A stretch of 64,000 bases of DNA from Planctomycetota bacterium (GTDB taxonomy: Bacteria; Planctomycetota; Planctomycetia; Gemmatales; Gemmataceae), in the NCBI GenBank assembly GCA_016191165.1, contig JACPPF010000181.1:1-64000 (forward strand), read 5' to 3'. Positions 50,815 through 59,951 of the stretch are shown one piece after another. Below the pieces are notes generated by a model, which was not told the origin of the DNA, searched no databases, and worked only from the letters and a program-made list of their open reading frames with translations. Positions within the stretch are counted from its first letter, which is position 1. Each line of letters starts with the position of its first letter. Position numbers and translations under genes: made by a program.

Positions 50815-53358
50815 ATGGCCACCGAAAACGAAACCGCCCCCGCGTCGCATCAGCCGTACGTTCCGGACAACGTGACGATGCCGGAGTTCACGTGGTCGGC
50901 GGTGTTATTGGGCACATCGCTTGGTCTGATCTTCGCCGCCTCGTCGCTCTATCTCGTTTTGAAGGTTGGCATGACCGTGTCGGCGTCGATTCCGGTGGCC
51001 GTGTTGGCGATCACATTATTTCGCGCGCTTTCGGCGGCTTTTGGTTTTCGACGTGCCACCATTCTGGAAAACAACATTGTTCAGACTTCGGGTTCCGCTG
51101 GCGAATCGATTGCCTTCGGCGTTGGCGTCACCATGCCGGCGCTTTTGATGCTTGGTTTCGACATGGATTTGCCTCGCGTGATGATCGTCTCGATCCTGGG
51201 CGGCATCCTCGGCATCCTGGCGATGATCCCGTTGCGGCGTGCGTTCATCGTCAAGATGCACGGCCGCCCGGGACAGGCGGGCACGCTGCTCTATCCCGAA
51301 GGCGTCGCTGCCGCGCAGGTGCTGATCTCCGGTGAAAAAGGCGGGACCACCGGCGCGACCGTCTTTGTTGGATTCGGCCTGGCCTTCGCCCACAAATTCC
51401 TCACCATCGGCGTCAACGCGCTAAAGGAAACGGTGGCAGCGCCGATCCATGTCATCAACAGGGCGGCGGTCTTCTCCGCCGACATGGCGTCGGAGCTTCT
51501 GGGTGTTGGCTACATCATCGGCATGCGCACCAGCGCGATCATGATGGGCGGCGCGACGCTCGGATACCTCGTCATCATTCCAACGCTTTTTTTCGTGGGC
51601 GAACACGCGGCCGTGGTCATCCCGCCAAGCTCGGAGAAGCTCATCCGCGACATGAGCATTGGTGAGATTCGCAACAATTATCTCTTGTTCATCGGCGCCG
51701 GCTGCGTCGCCACGGCGGGCCTCATCAGCATGGCGCGAACCTTGCCGATGATCGTGCGTTCCGCGACTTCGGGCATTCGGTCCGTACGCGGCGGCGGAGG
51801 TGGCGGGGGCGTGGTCAACCGCCTCGATAACGACATGCCGATGAGCGTCGTCGTCCTGGGCAGTCTCGCACTCCTGGTTGTCCTGACCGCGTTCCTGATG
51901 ACCGAGGTCGGCATCGTTAGCGCCGTTCTCGGCGGTCTTCTCGTGTTGCTCTTTGGGTTTCTTTTCGTGACCGTCTCATCGCGTTTGACCGGCGAAATCG
52001 GCTCATCGTCCAATCCAATCTCTGGCATGACCACGGCCACACTCATGGTAACTTGCCTGATCTTCCTGGGCCTGAGCATGGTGACGCCTCACGATCGCGT
52101 GCTGGCGTTGTCCGTTGCCGCGGTGGTTTGTATTGCGGCGTCCAACGGGGGTACCACGGCTCAGTCTCTTAAAACCGGTTTCCTCGTCGGCGGTACGCCC
52201 AAGGCCATGCAATGGGCAATCCTTTTCGGCGCGCTCGTGTCGGCTTTGGTGATCGGCGGAACGCTGCTGGCGTTCAACGCGGCCGGGACGGTTTACAGCG
52301 ACGAACCCGAATACCTCCCGTTGGAGGTCCTCCCGGCGAACCAGCCGCCGACGTCCAAGAGCGATCTCGATTCCCTTACCAAAAAGGAAAAATACCAGGG
52401 CAAGGATTACCTGGTCATGCCGAAAAGCCAGGGCAACTTGAAAGTGATTTATCTGGTCGAGCCAAAAACCGGAAAAATCGCGTGGGTCAAGAAGCCCATT
52501 GTGCTGACGCTCGAGGAACGCCAGCGCCTTGTGGACAAGGAGACCTACCAGGAGCGAGAGTATCAGATTCTCGACACGCGCCGTGAGTTCTTCACGGTGA
52601 AAAAGAACGACCGCCCGGAACTCGTCAAGGTCCCTGAAGGCACCGCCCCGGAGGGCCGCTTCCTGGTCGATTCGGCGACTGGCCAGGTGGTGTTCATCAA
52701 GGACCCGACCATCGGCGGCGTCATCAATGAGCACAACGGGACCAAGACGACGCGCTTTCCGGCGCCCAAGACCAAGATCATGCAAATCATTATTGACGGG
52801 GTCCTCACGCTAAAGCTTAACTGGAGCCTGGTGTTGATCGGCGCCATGATCGCCGTTACCCTGGAGTTGTGCGGCGTTTCCTCCCTCGCCTTCGCGGTAG
52901 GCCTGTACGTCCCGATCCAATACTCAGTGCCCATCTTCGTGGGCGGAATCCTGCGCTGGGGGATCGATGCTTATCAGGCCAGACAGTCGGCAGCGGGGAT
53001 TCAAGCGGCCGGTGACGATCCCGAAGCGCGCGCCCGCGCCGAGATCGAGGCGATTCGCAAATCGGAAACCAGCCCGGGCGTTCTTCTCGCGTCCGGTTAT
53101 ATTGCCGGCGGGTCGCTCGCGGGCGTGGCCGTGGCTTTCCTTGAGTTCATGCCATCCCTGAAAAATGCCATCAACCTTGAAAACGTGATCGAGCCCCTGG
53201 GCGAAGTCGCCAATGAAATCATTGCCGTCGTCATGTTTGCGCTCCTGGTCATCTTCGCCGCCATCGTGGGGCTGGGCATGTTGTTCAAGCCACCCGAAGA
53301 GAACGGCGACGCCACGGCCCCACCGCCCGGGCAACCCGATACCCGCATCGAGGCATAA
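50815..53358 (+). CDS. OPT-family oligopeptide transporter
   Basis: The 847-residue membrane protein has over a dozen hydrophobic segments and OPT features. The N-terminal [39 protein letters not shown] and [16 protein letters not shown] are typical, as are [30 protein letters not shown] and the C-terminal [14 protein letters not shown] proteins import short peptides or metal chelates, usually proton-coupled. A soluble insertion of about 150 residues (about 500-650) separates two spans and seems internally duplicated. A Gly-rich loop ([11 protein letters not shown], near 322) is also odd. The start ATG is preceded by GGAG. Confidence 0.87.
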   Translation: MATENETAPASHQPYVPDNVTMPEFTWSAVLLGTSLGLIFAASSLYLVLKVGMTVSASIPVAVLAITLFRALSAAFGFRRATILENNIVQTSGSAGESIAFGVGVTMPALLMLGFDMDLPRVMIVSILGGILGILAMIPLRRAFIVKMHGRPGQAGTLLYPEGVAAAQVLISGEKGGTTGATVFVGFGLAFAHKFLTIGVNALKETVAAPIHVINRAAVFSADMASELLGVGYIIGMRTSAIMMGGATLGYLVIIPTLFFVGEHAAVVIPPSSEKLIRDMSIGEIRNNYLLFIGAGCVATAGLISMARTLPMIVRSATSGIRSVRGGGGGGGVVNRLDNDMPMSVVVLGSLALLVVLTAFLMTEVGIVSAVLGGLLVLLFGFLFVTVSSRLTGEIGSSSNPISGMTTATLMVTCLIFLGLSMVTPHDRVLALSVAAVVCIAASNGGTTAQSLKTGFLVGGTPKAMQWAILFGALVSALVIGGTLLAFNAAGTVYSDEPEYLPLEVLPANQPPTSKSDLDSLTKKEKYQGKDYLVMPKSQGNLKVIYLVEPKTGKIAWVKKPIVLTLEERQRLVDKETYQEREYQILDTRREFFTVKKNDRPELVKVPEGTAPEGRFLVDSATGQVVFIKDPTIGGVINEHNGTKTTRFPAPKTKIMQIIIDGVLTLKLNWSLVLIGAMIAVTLELCGVSSLAFAVGLYVPIQYSVPIFVGGILRWGIDAYQARQSAAGIQAAGDDPEARARAEIEAIRKSETSPGVLLASGYIAGGSLAGVAVAFLEFMPSLKNAINLENVIEPLGEVANEIIAVVMFALLVIFAAIVGLGMLFKPPEENGDATAPPPGQPDTRIEA

Positions 53359-53402
53359 ATCAATATCCTTACACCATCGTCTCGCAAATAGGAGGATTGC
53401 CG

Positions 53403-55490
53403 ATGAAACGTTTCCTTGCACTCTTTTTCCTGACGTCCCTGATTGCCATGACCCAAACCTTCCACACCGCGGCCGACGAGGGGCTTTGGCTCTTCAACAA
53501 CCCACCCAGGAAGCACCTCAAGGAGAAGCACAACTTCGATCCGCCGGCTTCCTGGTACGATCACCTGCAAAAGTCGTCCGTTCGCTTCAACTCCGGCGGG
53601 TCGGGCTCCTTTGTCTCCGCCGATGGGCTGGTCATGACCAACCACCACGTCGGCCTGGGCGCCTTGCAAAAACTCAGCTCCAAGGGCAAGGACTACGTCA
53701 AGGACGGCTTCTACGCCAAGACCCTGGCCGAGGAATTCAAGGCCGTCGATGAGGAACTCAACGTCCTTATGGAAATCGTCGACGTCACCGAGCAAGTAAA
53801 GGCCGCGGTCAAGCCCGACATGAAGGCCGACAAGGCGTTCGAGGCTCGCCGCGGCGTCATCGCCAGGATCGAGGCCGAATCGCAAGAAAAAACCGGGCTG
53901 CGCAGCAACGTCGTCACTCTCTACCAGGGCGGGCAGTACCACCTCTATCGCTTCAAACGCTACACCGACGTTCGGCTGGTCTTCGCGCCGGAACAGCAGA
54001 TCGCCTTCTACGGCGGCGATCCCGACAATTTTGCCTACCCGCGCTATGATCTCGACGCCTGTTTCTTCCGCGTCTACGAAAATGGCAAACCCGCCAAGAT
54101 CGACCACTACCTCAAGTGGAGCAAGAACGGCATCAGCGAGAATGAACTCGTCTTTGTTTCCGGACACCCCGGCCATACTGATCGGCTCAACACGGTTGCC
54201 GATCTCGAATACCTGCGCGACATCGGCTATCCCTTCCTCATGCAGCGGCTTAATCGCCTCGAAGTGATGCTCTCGGTCTACAGCCAGCGCGGCGAGGAAT
54301 TTGAACGTAAGTCAAAGGACTTCCTGTTCTCCATCGCCAATAGCCGCAAGGCCCGCATGGGCGGACTCGCGGGCCTGCAAGACCCGGCCATGATGGCGAA
54401 GAAAGTCGCCCAGGAGAAGGCCCTGCGCGACGCCGTCGCCAAACGCGATGACCTGAAAGAAGTCGCCGACGCCTGGAGCATCATCGCCAAGGTCCAGAAC
54501 GTTCGCAAAAACAACATCAAACGCTACATCATCTTCGAAGGCGGCGCCGGTTTCAACACGCTCCTCTTCGGCACCGCGCGCACCCTGGTTCGGGCCGCGG
54601 ACGAATATCCCAAACCCAACGAGAAACGCCTCACCGAGTACGGTGAGTCCGACAAGCGATCGCTTCAGATGCGGCTCTTCTCCAAGCGCCCCATCTACAA
54701 GGATTTTGAGCTGGCCAAGTTTGCCGACTCGCTGAGCTGGATGTGCGAGATCGTCGGCTACAACGATCCGCTCGTGAAAAAGATTCTCGCCGGCAAGTCC
54801 CCCAATGAACGGGCCGCCGAGATACTCAACGGCACCAAGCTCTTCGATGTCGCGGAAAGACAAAAACTATTCAAGGGCGGCAAGAAGGCGATCACCGCAT
54901 CCAAGGACGCCATGATCCAACTCGCCAGGCTTGTCGATGCCGAGTCACGCCGCGTTCGCAAGGTTCTCGAAAGCCAGCTCGAGGAGCCCAAACGGCAAGC
55001 CTACGACAAGATCGCCAAGGCGAAATTCGCGGTCGAAGGCACCGACAACTATCCCGACGCGACGTTCACCCTGCGCCTCTCGTTCGGCACTTGTAAGGGC
55101 TACGTCGAGAATGGCCAGAAGATTCCCTTCCAGACCACGTTCCAGGGGCTCTACGCCAAGGCCAAGGAACAGAACAACAAGATGCCCTACGAGATTCCCC
55201 AGCGCTGGATGGCGCGCAAGGACAAGCTCAACCTGAAGACGCCATTCAACTTCGTCTGCACCGCGGACATCATTGGCGGCAACTCGGGCAGCCCGGTTGT
55301 CAACCGCGCGGGCGAATTGGTTGGCCTGATCTTCGATGGCAACATTCAGTCGCTGGTGTGGGATTTTGCCTACACCGACGAGCAAGCCCGCGCTGTCTCG
55401 GTCAGTTCCCAGGCCATCCCCGAGGCGCTGCGAGCCGTCTACGACGCCAGCCCGCTGGCGGAGGAGCTGGTGACGGGGACGCGAAAATAA
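53403..55490 (+). CDS. S46-family dipeptidyl-peptidase
   Basis: The 695-residue exported serine peptidase belongs to the DPP7/DPP11 family. After a signal peptide (MKRFLALFFLTSLIAM) it has DEGLWLFNNPP and GGSGSFVSADGLVMTNHHVG, with His82 as the catalytic His candidate. DPDNFAYPRYDLDACFFRVYE carries the conserved Asp region, and GGNSGSPVVN (625-634) contains the nucleophile Ser628. These enzymes release dipeptides from peptide N-termini in the periplasm. The Gly/Arg position that selects acidic or hydrophobic residues cannot be resolved here. The ribosome binding site AGGAGG precedes the ATG at 53403. It may work with the upstream OPT transporter to use peptides. Confidence 0.9.
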   Translation: MKRFLALFFLTSLIAMTQTFHTAADEGLWLFNNPPRKHLKEKHNFDPPASWYDHLQKSSVRFNSGGSGSFVSADGLVMTNHHVGLGALQKLSSKGKDYVKDGFYAKTLAEEFKAVDEELNVLMEIVDVTEQVKAAVKPDMKADKAFEARRGVIARIEAESQEKTGLRSNVVTLYQGGQYHLYRFKRYTDVRLVFAPEQQIAFYGGDPDNFAYPRYDLDACFFRVYENGKPAKIDHYLKWSKNGISENELVFVSGHPGHTDRLNTVADLEYLRDIGYPFLMQRLNRLEVMLSVYSQRGEEFERKSKDFLFSIANSRKARMGGLAGLQDPAMMAKKVAQEKALRDAVAKRDDLKEVADAWSIIAKVQNVRKNNIKRYIIFEGGAGFNTLLFGTARTLVRAADEYPKPNEKRLTEYGESDKRSLQMRLFSKRPIYKDFELAKFADSLSWMCEIVGYNDPLVKKILAGKSPNERAAEILNGTKLFDVAERQKLFKGGKKAITASKDAMIQLARLVDAESRRVRKVLESQLEEPKRQAYDKIAKAKFAVEGTDNYPDATFTLRLSFGTCKGYVENGQKIPFQTTFQGLYAKAKEQNNKMPYEIPQRWMARKDKLNLKTPFNFVCTADIIGGNSGSPVVNRAGELVGLIFDGNIQSLVWDFAYTDEQARAVSVSSQAIPEALRAVYDASPLAEELVTGTRK

Positions 55491-55547
55491 CCGGTTCCGG
55501 ATTACCCATGCGTGGATATGCTGTGCGCGGTTCAAATAAGAGACATT

Positions 55548-55583
55548 GTAGGGTGCGTCAAGCGCAGCGCGGACGCACCCTAC
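55548..55583. repeat. 12-bp-arm palindromic repeat
   Basis: GTAGGGTGCGTC and GACGCACCCTAC are perfect 12-base arms around a 12-base loop (AAGCGCAGCGCG). From memory this GTAGGGTGCGTC type of unit is recurrent in bacterial genomes. It lies between the S46 peptidase and the next lipoprotein gene. Confidence 0.6.
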
Positions 55584-55739
55584 GAGCTTTTTGGCGCCCA
55601 TTCATGTCCGCGCAAAGTATAAGATGCGCGGTTTGCGAAATATGCCCATTTCGCCAGCCGCGTTTTCTTGCGCAGCGGGCTAGACATCATTCCATCCCGC
55701 GGCTATGCTTCCGCCCCGGATCAAGGTGCGGAGGCGATC

Positions 55740-56456
55740 ATGCAACTTCGTTCGCTGGTGGGGTGTCTGGTTTTGTTCGCTCTAGCGGGCTGCACGCCGC
55801 ATCGCCTACTTGCACCGGAACGCCCACCCACCTTGCAGGTTGCCGGCAGTCTCACCGACCCCGGCAAGGCGCCGCCCAAGAGCGTCAGTTATCCGCCCGC
55901 GTCTCGCGATGTCTCCTATCGGGTCCTTTTGATCAAAGACAAGCTCATCGGTGAAAACCCGCAAGTCGGCCTGAAGCCATACGTCAACGCCATCGGCTCG
56001 ACCGATCCCGAGGTCTTTCACATCGGGCTGAATCAGATTTTCATCACCGAGGGCCTGATCAAGCAATGCCAGACCGACGGGCAACTGGCGGCGGTGATCG
56101 CCAATGAGCTGGGCAAGATGGTCTCCGAACGCGAGGCAACCGTGCCCGATGACATCCGCCAGCCCGATCGCCTGCCACCGGTGCATTTACCCATCGGCGG
56201 CGGCGGTAACGCGACCGAGGCGGATCCCGTTCACCGCATTGAGATGGCACGTTACGAAAAGCAACATCCCAAACAGTTCGCCAAATTGCCACGCCCCAAT
56301 CCGCAGACCGTCGCGCGCAGTATTCTCGAAAAAGCGTGCTACCAAACTACCGACCTCGACGCCGCCTGGCCGCTCTTGCAGAACGCGCAGCGCTTCAGCC
56401 GATTCGAGAATCAGTTCAAGGGCACCACGCCGCAGGGCAACTGGAAGGCGCCCTGA
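55740..56456 (+). CDS. Lipoprotein with degenerate M48-like domain
   Basis: The 238-residue protein has a lipobox (LFALAGC) and a domain recalling M48 metallopeptidases: NQIFITEGLIKQCQTDGQLAAVIANELGKMVSE. In active enzymes the matching segment reads AHELGH-like, with an HExxH zinc site. Here both His positions are changed (N-E-L-G-K), so zinc cannot be held in the usual way. The remainder (LEKACYQTTDLDAAWPLLQNAQRFSRFENQF) keeps the helical C-terminus. It is probably a non-enzymatic, membrane-attached lipoprotein. Confidence 0.65.
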   Translation: MQLRSLVGCLVLFALAGCTPHRLLAPERPPTLQVAGSLTDPGKAPPKSVSYPPASRDVSYRVLLIKDKLIGENPQVGLKPYVNAIGSTDPEVFHIGLNQIFITEGLIKQCQTDGQLAAVIANELGKMVSEREATVPDDIRQPDRLPPVHLPIGGGGNATEADPVHRIEMARYEKQHPKQFAKLPRPNPQTVARSILEKACYQTTDLDAAWPLLQNAQRFSRFENQFKGTTPQGNWKAP

Positions 56457-56647
56457 CTGTAGCCCATCTTCACCAATTCGCTCTGCTTTAGTAAACTTGC
56501 AAGCCGGGGTACCCCCCCGGTTCCGTGAGAAGTCCTCAAGAAAATCGCGGCAACCATTTATTCCACAGGGAGTTGCGATGCGACTACGACTTTTCACTTA
56601 ACCCGCGGCCCCGGGCGGGTAGGAGGGCCAGCCGCCGGATTGGGGCG

Positions 56648-56675
56648 TTGCGTCCGATTGTGCCTGCCATATACT
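56648..56675 (+). promoter_or_regulatory. Candidate promoter of the leu operon
   Basis: TTGCGT (56648-56653) and TATACT (56670-56675) are 16 bases apart; the -10 box matches five of six consensus bases, the -35 box only three. A start site near 56682 would give a short leader before leuC. A T-run (56694-56699) lies in that leader without a preceding stem. Confidence 0.35.
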
Positions 56676-56718
56676 AAATAAGTCCCCGCTCATCCTTTTT
56701 TGCATCGAGGCCGACTCC

Positions 56719-58020
56719 ATGCCAGCCATGACCATGACCGAAAAGATCCTCGCCCGCCACGCCGGCAAGGCCAGTGTGGAGCCGGGTGATAATATCTGGG
56801 TCGATACCGACATCCTCATGACCCACGACGTGTGCGGCCCCGGCACCATCGGCGTCTTCAAGCAGCACTTCGGCAAGGACGCGAAGGTCTGGGACAGGGA
56901 AAAGGTCGTCATCATCCCCGATCACTACATCTTCACCGAAGACAAGATGGCCAACCGCAACGTCGATACGCTGCGGCAATTCGTGAAAGAACAGAACCTG
57001 CCCTACTACTACGACGTCGGCACCGACAAGTACAAGGGCGTCTGCCACATCGCGTTGCCGGAGGAAGGCCACACGCGCCCCGGCGAAATCCTGTTCGGCA
57101 CCGACAGCCACACCTGCACCGCCGGCGCCTTCGGCGAGTTTGCGACTGGCATCGGCAACACCGACGCGGGCTTCGTCATGGGCACCGGCAAGCTCTGGGT
57201 CAAAGTCCCGCCCACCATGCGCTTCATCTTTCACGGCGAGTTGCCGCCCTACCTGATGGCCAAGGACTTGATCCTTGCCGTCATCGGCGACATCGGCTGC
57301 GACGGCGCGACTTACAAAGCAATGGAATTCGATGGCGACGGCGTCTTCGCTCTCAACATCGAAGAACGCATGACTCTGTGCAACATGGTCATCGAAGCGG
57401 GCGGCAAGAACGGCGTCATCGCGCCGGATCAAGTGACGCTCGACTACGTCAACGCTCGCACGAAGAAACCGTATGAAGTGGTGAAGACCGATGCCGGCGC
57501 CAGGTTCTGCTTCGAGAAGGTCTACGACGTGCGCAAGCTGGAGCCGGTGATCGCCAAGCCACACAGCCCAGATAATCGCGCGACCGTATCCGAACTCAAG
57601 GGAACCAAACTCGATCGCGCCTACATTGGTTCGTGTACGGGGGGCAAGATGACCGACTTCCGCGCGGCTGCGAAGATCCTCAAGGGGCACTCGGTCAAGA
57701 TCGACACCTTCGTCGTCCCCGCGACCAGCGAGATAGCCAAGGGCTTGCGGACCGAATCGATCAATGGCCAGACGCTGGAGCAGATTTTCCTGAGCGCCGG
57801 GGCGAAGATCGGCGAGCCGTCGTGTGCCGCATGTCTCGGCGGCCCGAGCGACACCTTCGGCCGGCTCAACACGCCGATCAGTTGCATCAGCACGACCAAC
57901 CGCAACTTCCCGGGCCGCATGGGACACAAGGAGGCGAAGGTGTTCCTGGCGAGCCCGCTGACTGTCGCCGCGAGTGCGCTGTCGGGGACGATCGCGGACC
58001 CGCGGGATTGTTTGCAATAG
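56719..58020 (+). CDS. leuC: 3-isopropylmalate dehydratase large subunit
   Basis: The 433-residue aconitase-family subunit isomerises isopropylmalate in leucine synthesis. 4Fe-4S ligands are Cys in GSCTGGKMTD and the pair in CAACLGG near the C-terminus. Substrate segments GTDSHTCTAGAFGEFATGIG and IGDIGCDGATYKAMEF are intact. It resembles the shorter LeuC/HacA-like branch found in archaea and many bacteria, so homoaconitase activity is a small possibility. The partner subunit leuD lies downstream, but two toxin-antitoxin-type genes intervene. Confidence 0.9.
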   Translation: MPAMTMTEKILARHAGKASVEPGDNIWVDTDILMTHDVCGPGTIGVFKQHFGKDAKVWDREKVVIIPDHYIFTEDKMANRNVDTLRQFVKEQNLPYYYDVGTDKYKGVCHIALPEEGHTRPGEILFGTDSHTCTAGAFGEFATGIGNTDAGFVMGTGKLWVKVPPTMRFIFHGELPPYLMAKDLILAVIGDIGCDGATYKAMEFDGDGVFALNIEERMTLCNMVIEAGGKNGVIAPDQVTLDYVNARTKKPYEVVKTDAGARFCFEKVYDVRKLEPVIAKPHSPDNRATVSELKGTKLDRAYIGSCTGGKMTDFRAAAKILKGHSVKIDTFVVPATSEIAKGLRTESINGQTLEQIFLSAGAKIGEPSCAACLGGPSDTFGRLNTPISCISTTNRNFPGRMGHKEAKVFLASPLTVAASALSGTIADPRDCLQ

Positions 58021-58031
58021 GAGTTCGTCCG

Positions 58032-58262
58032 ATGCGAAAACGACCCAATATCAAGATCATCATTGAAAAGCACAAGGACGGCTACGTCGGGTACCCGATT
58101 GGCATGAAAGGCGTGGTCGTGGGACAAGGCGACACCTACGAGGAGGCGCTCAAGGATGTTCGTTCCGCCATTCGCTTTCACATCGAGACTTTCGGAGTGC
58201 AAGCCATTGATCGCGACGAGTCTATCCTGGAGGCGTTCGTGGCCGAGGCCGAGGTTTCGTAA
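58032..58262 (+). CDS. hicB: HicB-like antitoxin
   Basis: The 76-residue protein has the HicB partial RNase H-like fold: IIIEKHKDGYVGYPIGMKGVVVGQGDTYEEALKDVRSAIRFHIE. It lacks a C-terminal DNA-binding segment, so it is the short form. It starts 11 bases after leuC and abuts hicA with no gap. HicB proteins neutralise HicA by direct binding. Confidence 0.8.
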   Translation: MRKRPNIKIIIEKHKDGYVGYPIGMKGVVVGQGDTYEEALKDVRSAIRFHIETFGVQAIDRDESILEAFVAEAEVS

Positions 58263-58502
58263 ATGGCGAAATTCCCTAGCGACGCGCCCAAGCGGCGCGT
58301 GATCAAAGCGCTAAAGATTCTCGGATTCGACATCGCGCGGGAAAAAGAGCATATCTCCATGGCGCGGGAGAACGATGATGGAACAGTGACACCAATAACC
58401 ATGCCGAACCATCCACGGATCAAAGGTTCGACATTGCGAAGCATCTGCACGCAATCCGGAATATCGCGAATGGATTTCATGAAAGCCTACGATCAAACTT
58501 GA
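58263..58502 (+). CDS. hicA: HicA-like mRNA interferase toxin
   Basis: The 79-residue protein has the HicA dsRBD-like pattern: RVIKALKILGFDIAREKEHISMAR, with the expected catalytic His in KEHISM, then TMPNHPRIKGSTLRSICTQSGIS. HicA toxins cleave mRNA and are blocked by HicB. The antitoxin-first order is the less common one. It ends 24 bases before leuD. Confidence 0.8.
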   Translation: MAKFPSDAPKRRVIKALKILGFDIAREKEHISMARENDDGTVTPITMPNHPRIKGSTLRSICTQSGISRMDFMKAYDQT

Positions 58503-58526
58503 ACCCCTATTTACAAGCTTCTCACC

Positions 58527-59090
58527 ATGCAAACCACCATCACCGGCAAAGCCTACGTCCTCGGCGATAACGTCGATACCGATCAGATCATCCCGGCCCA
58601 GTATCTCACGTACAACCCCGCTGTCGCGGAAGAGTACAAGATGTTCGGCAAGTACGCCCTGTCCAGCGTGCCGCCGGCGCAGGCGGGGTTGCCGAAGGGG
58701 CATGTGCCGTTTCATACCAGGGACGAATTCGTCTCCGATTACCAGATCATCATCGGCGGCAAGAACTTCGGCTGCGGCTCGTCGCGTGAACACGCCCCGA
58801 TCGCGCTCGACGCCGCCGGGATCAAGTGCGTCATCGCCGAGTTTTACGCGCGCATTTTCTTTCGCAATTCCGTCAACGGCGGGTACATCATTCCGTTCGA
58901 GACCCCGGACCGTCTGTGCGAGCAAATTTGCACGGGAGACGAATTGAAGGTCGATGTTGCCACGGGCGTCCTTTCCAACCTCACGACGAAAGAAACGTGG
59001 AAGTTGAAACCGCTCGGCGAGGTGGCGCCGATCATCGACGCAGGCGGGATTTTCGCGTATGCGAAGAAGGTCGGGATGCTGAAGGTGTGA
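58527..59090 (+). CDS. leuD: 3-isopropylmalate dehydratase small subunit
   Basis: The 187-residue subunit has the swivel-domain signatures DNVDTDQIIPAQYLT near the start and GGKNFGCGSSREHAP (about 77-91), which contributes substrate-binding residues to the LeuCD active site. It depends on LeuC for function. The two subunit genes are separated by hicB and hicA yet share the direction and short gaps, so one mRNA is likely. It is convergent with the DUF4058 gene, nine bases away. Confidence 0.92.
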   Translation: MQTTITGKAYVLGDNVDTDQIIPAQYLTYNPAVAEEYKMFGKYALSSVPPAQAGLPKGHVPFHTRDEFVSDYQIIIGGKNFGCGSSREHAPIALDAAGIKCVIAEFYARIFFRNSVNGGYIIPFETPDRLCEQICTGDELKVDVATGVLSNLTTKETWKLKPLGEVAPIIDAGGIFAYAKKVGMLKV

Positions 59091-59099
59091 GCAACGGTA

Positions 59100-59873
59100 T
59101 CAAGCGTTAATTCTACTCACAAACCGTGCCGCCAAAGCCCGCTGATTGTCATTCAACGGCGCTGGGCAGGGACGATCGTAGCGCAAACGCCGCCCAAACC
59201 GCCCACGTTCAAACGCGGTTGCGAACACCGCTGCCAAATCCACAATTACATCGGCATGAGGCGATCGCAGCGGCACCGGCACGCTCGGCAAGGCGTCCGC
59301 CAGATTCCACGAATAAACCTGACAATTGGGACGTTGGTCGCCGCGAGCGACAAGGTAGTAGTAGTCGGCATTGGGCATGAGCCGCGGCGATGCCATGCGC
59401 CGGCCGCCGCAAAGGAGGTCAAGTTCGACAAGGTGAACATCCTGTCGGAAAATGCCGTTACGCTTACTCTCGTATTCCGTCCGTCCCGGATTCTCCTTGT
59501 TGGCGGGAGACAGCAACTCAAGGACGGCAACTAACGAAAGTTCAGGCCTCGCCACAATCTCGATATAAAGTTCCGTCACACCATCGATTATCTCAACGGG
59601 CAACGTGACAGGCGCAAGTGTCGCCAATCCAGAAGACCTCTGCGGACCATTTCCCGCGCCTTCCGCGCTTGAAATCGAAATGTCCGGCTTGATCAGTTTC
59701 CGGACTTCGGGATCGGTTTCCACCAGATAGACGCGCTCGTCGATCCTTGCGATGTATTCGTCCGGCAATTCCTGGGCGATTGCCTCCCGCCAGGAATGGA
59801 TAAACGTGGAATGGAAATCGGGCCATTCCGATCCTTCGAGATACGGATCCATACCAGGGAACGGACTACCCAT
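59100..59873 (-). CDS. DUF4058 family protein
   Basis: The 257-residue protein matches DUF4058, common in planctomycetes and cyanobacteria: the start MGSPFPGMDPYLEGSEWPDFH is diagnostic, followed by AVLELLSPANKENPGRTEYESKRNGIF. The ELLSPANK segment looks like a nuclease-type acidic and Lys core, and a nuclease-like fold has been suggested for such domains, but no activity is known to me. No signal peptide. It is transcribed towards leuD. Confidence 0.88.
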   Translation of the reverse strand: MGSPFPGMDPYLEGSEWPDFHSTFIHSWREAIAQELPDEYIARIDERVYLVETDPEVRKLIKPDISISSAEGAGNGPQRSSGLATLAPVTLPVEIIDGVTELYIEIVARPELSLVAVLELLSPANKENPGRTEYESKRNGIFRQDVHLVELDLLCGGRRMASPRLMPNADYYYLVARGDQRPNCQVYSWNLADALPSVPVPLRSPHADVIVDLAAVFATAFERGRFGRRLRYDRPCPAPLNDNQRALAARFVSRINA

Positions 59874-59951
59874 GACAATACCTCAAGGTTTGCTCCATGC
59901 CTTCAGTGTATCATGACGGTCCACCGCGCCAACCATCGAATCAGGACCTGG

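Noticed and set aside
56674-58017. 447-codon minus-strand frame opposite leuC
   Set aside because: leuC is conserved throughout; the opposite frame is an artefact of GC-rich codon usage.
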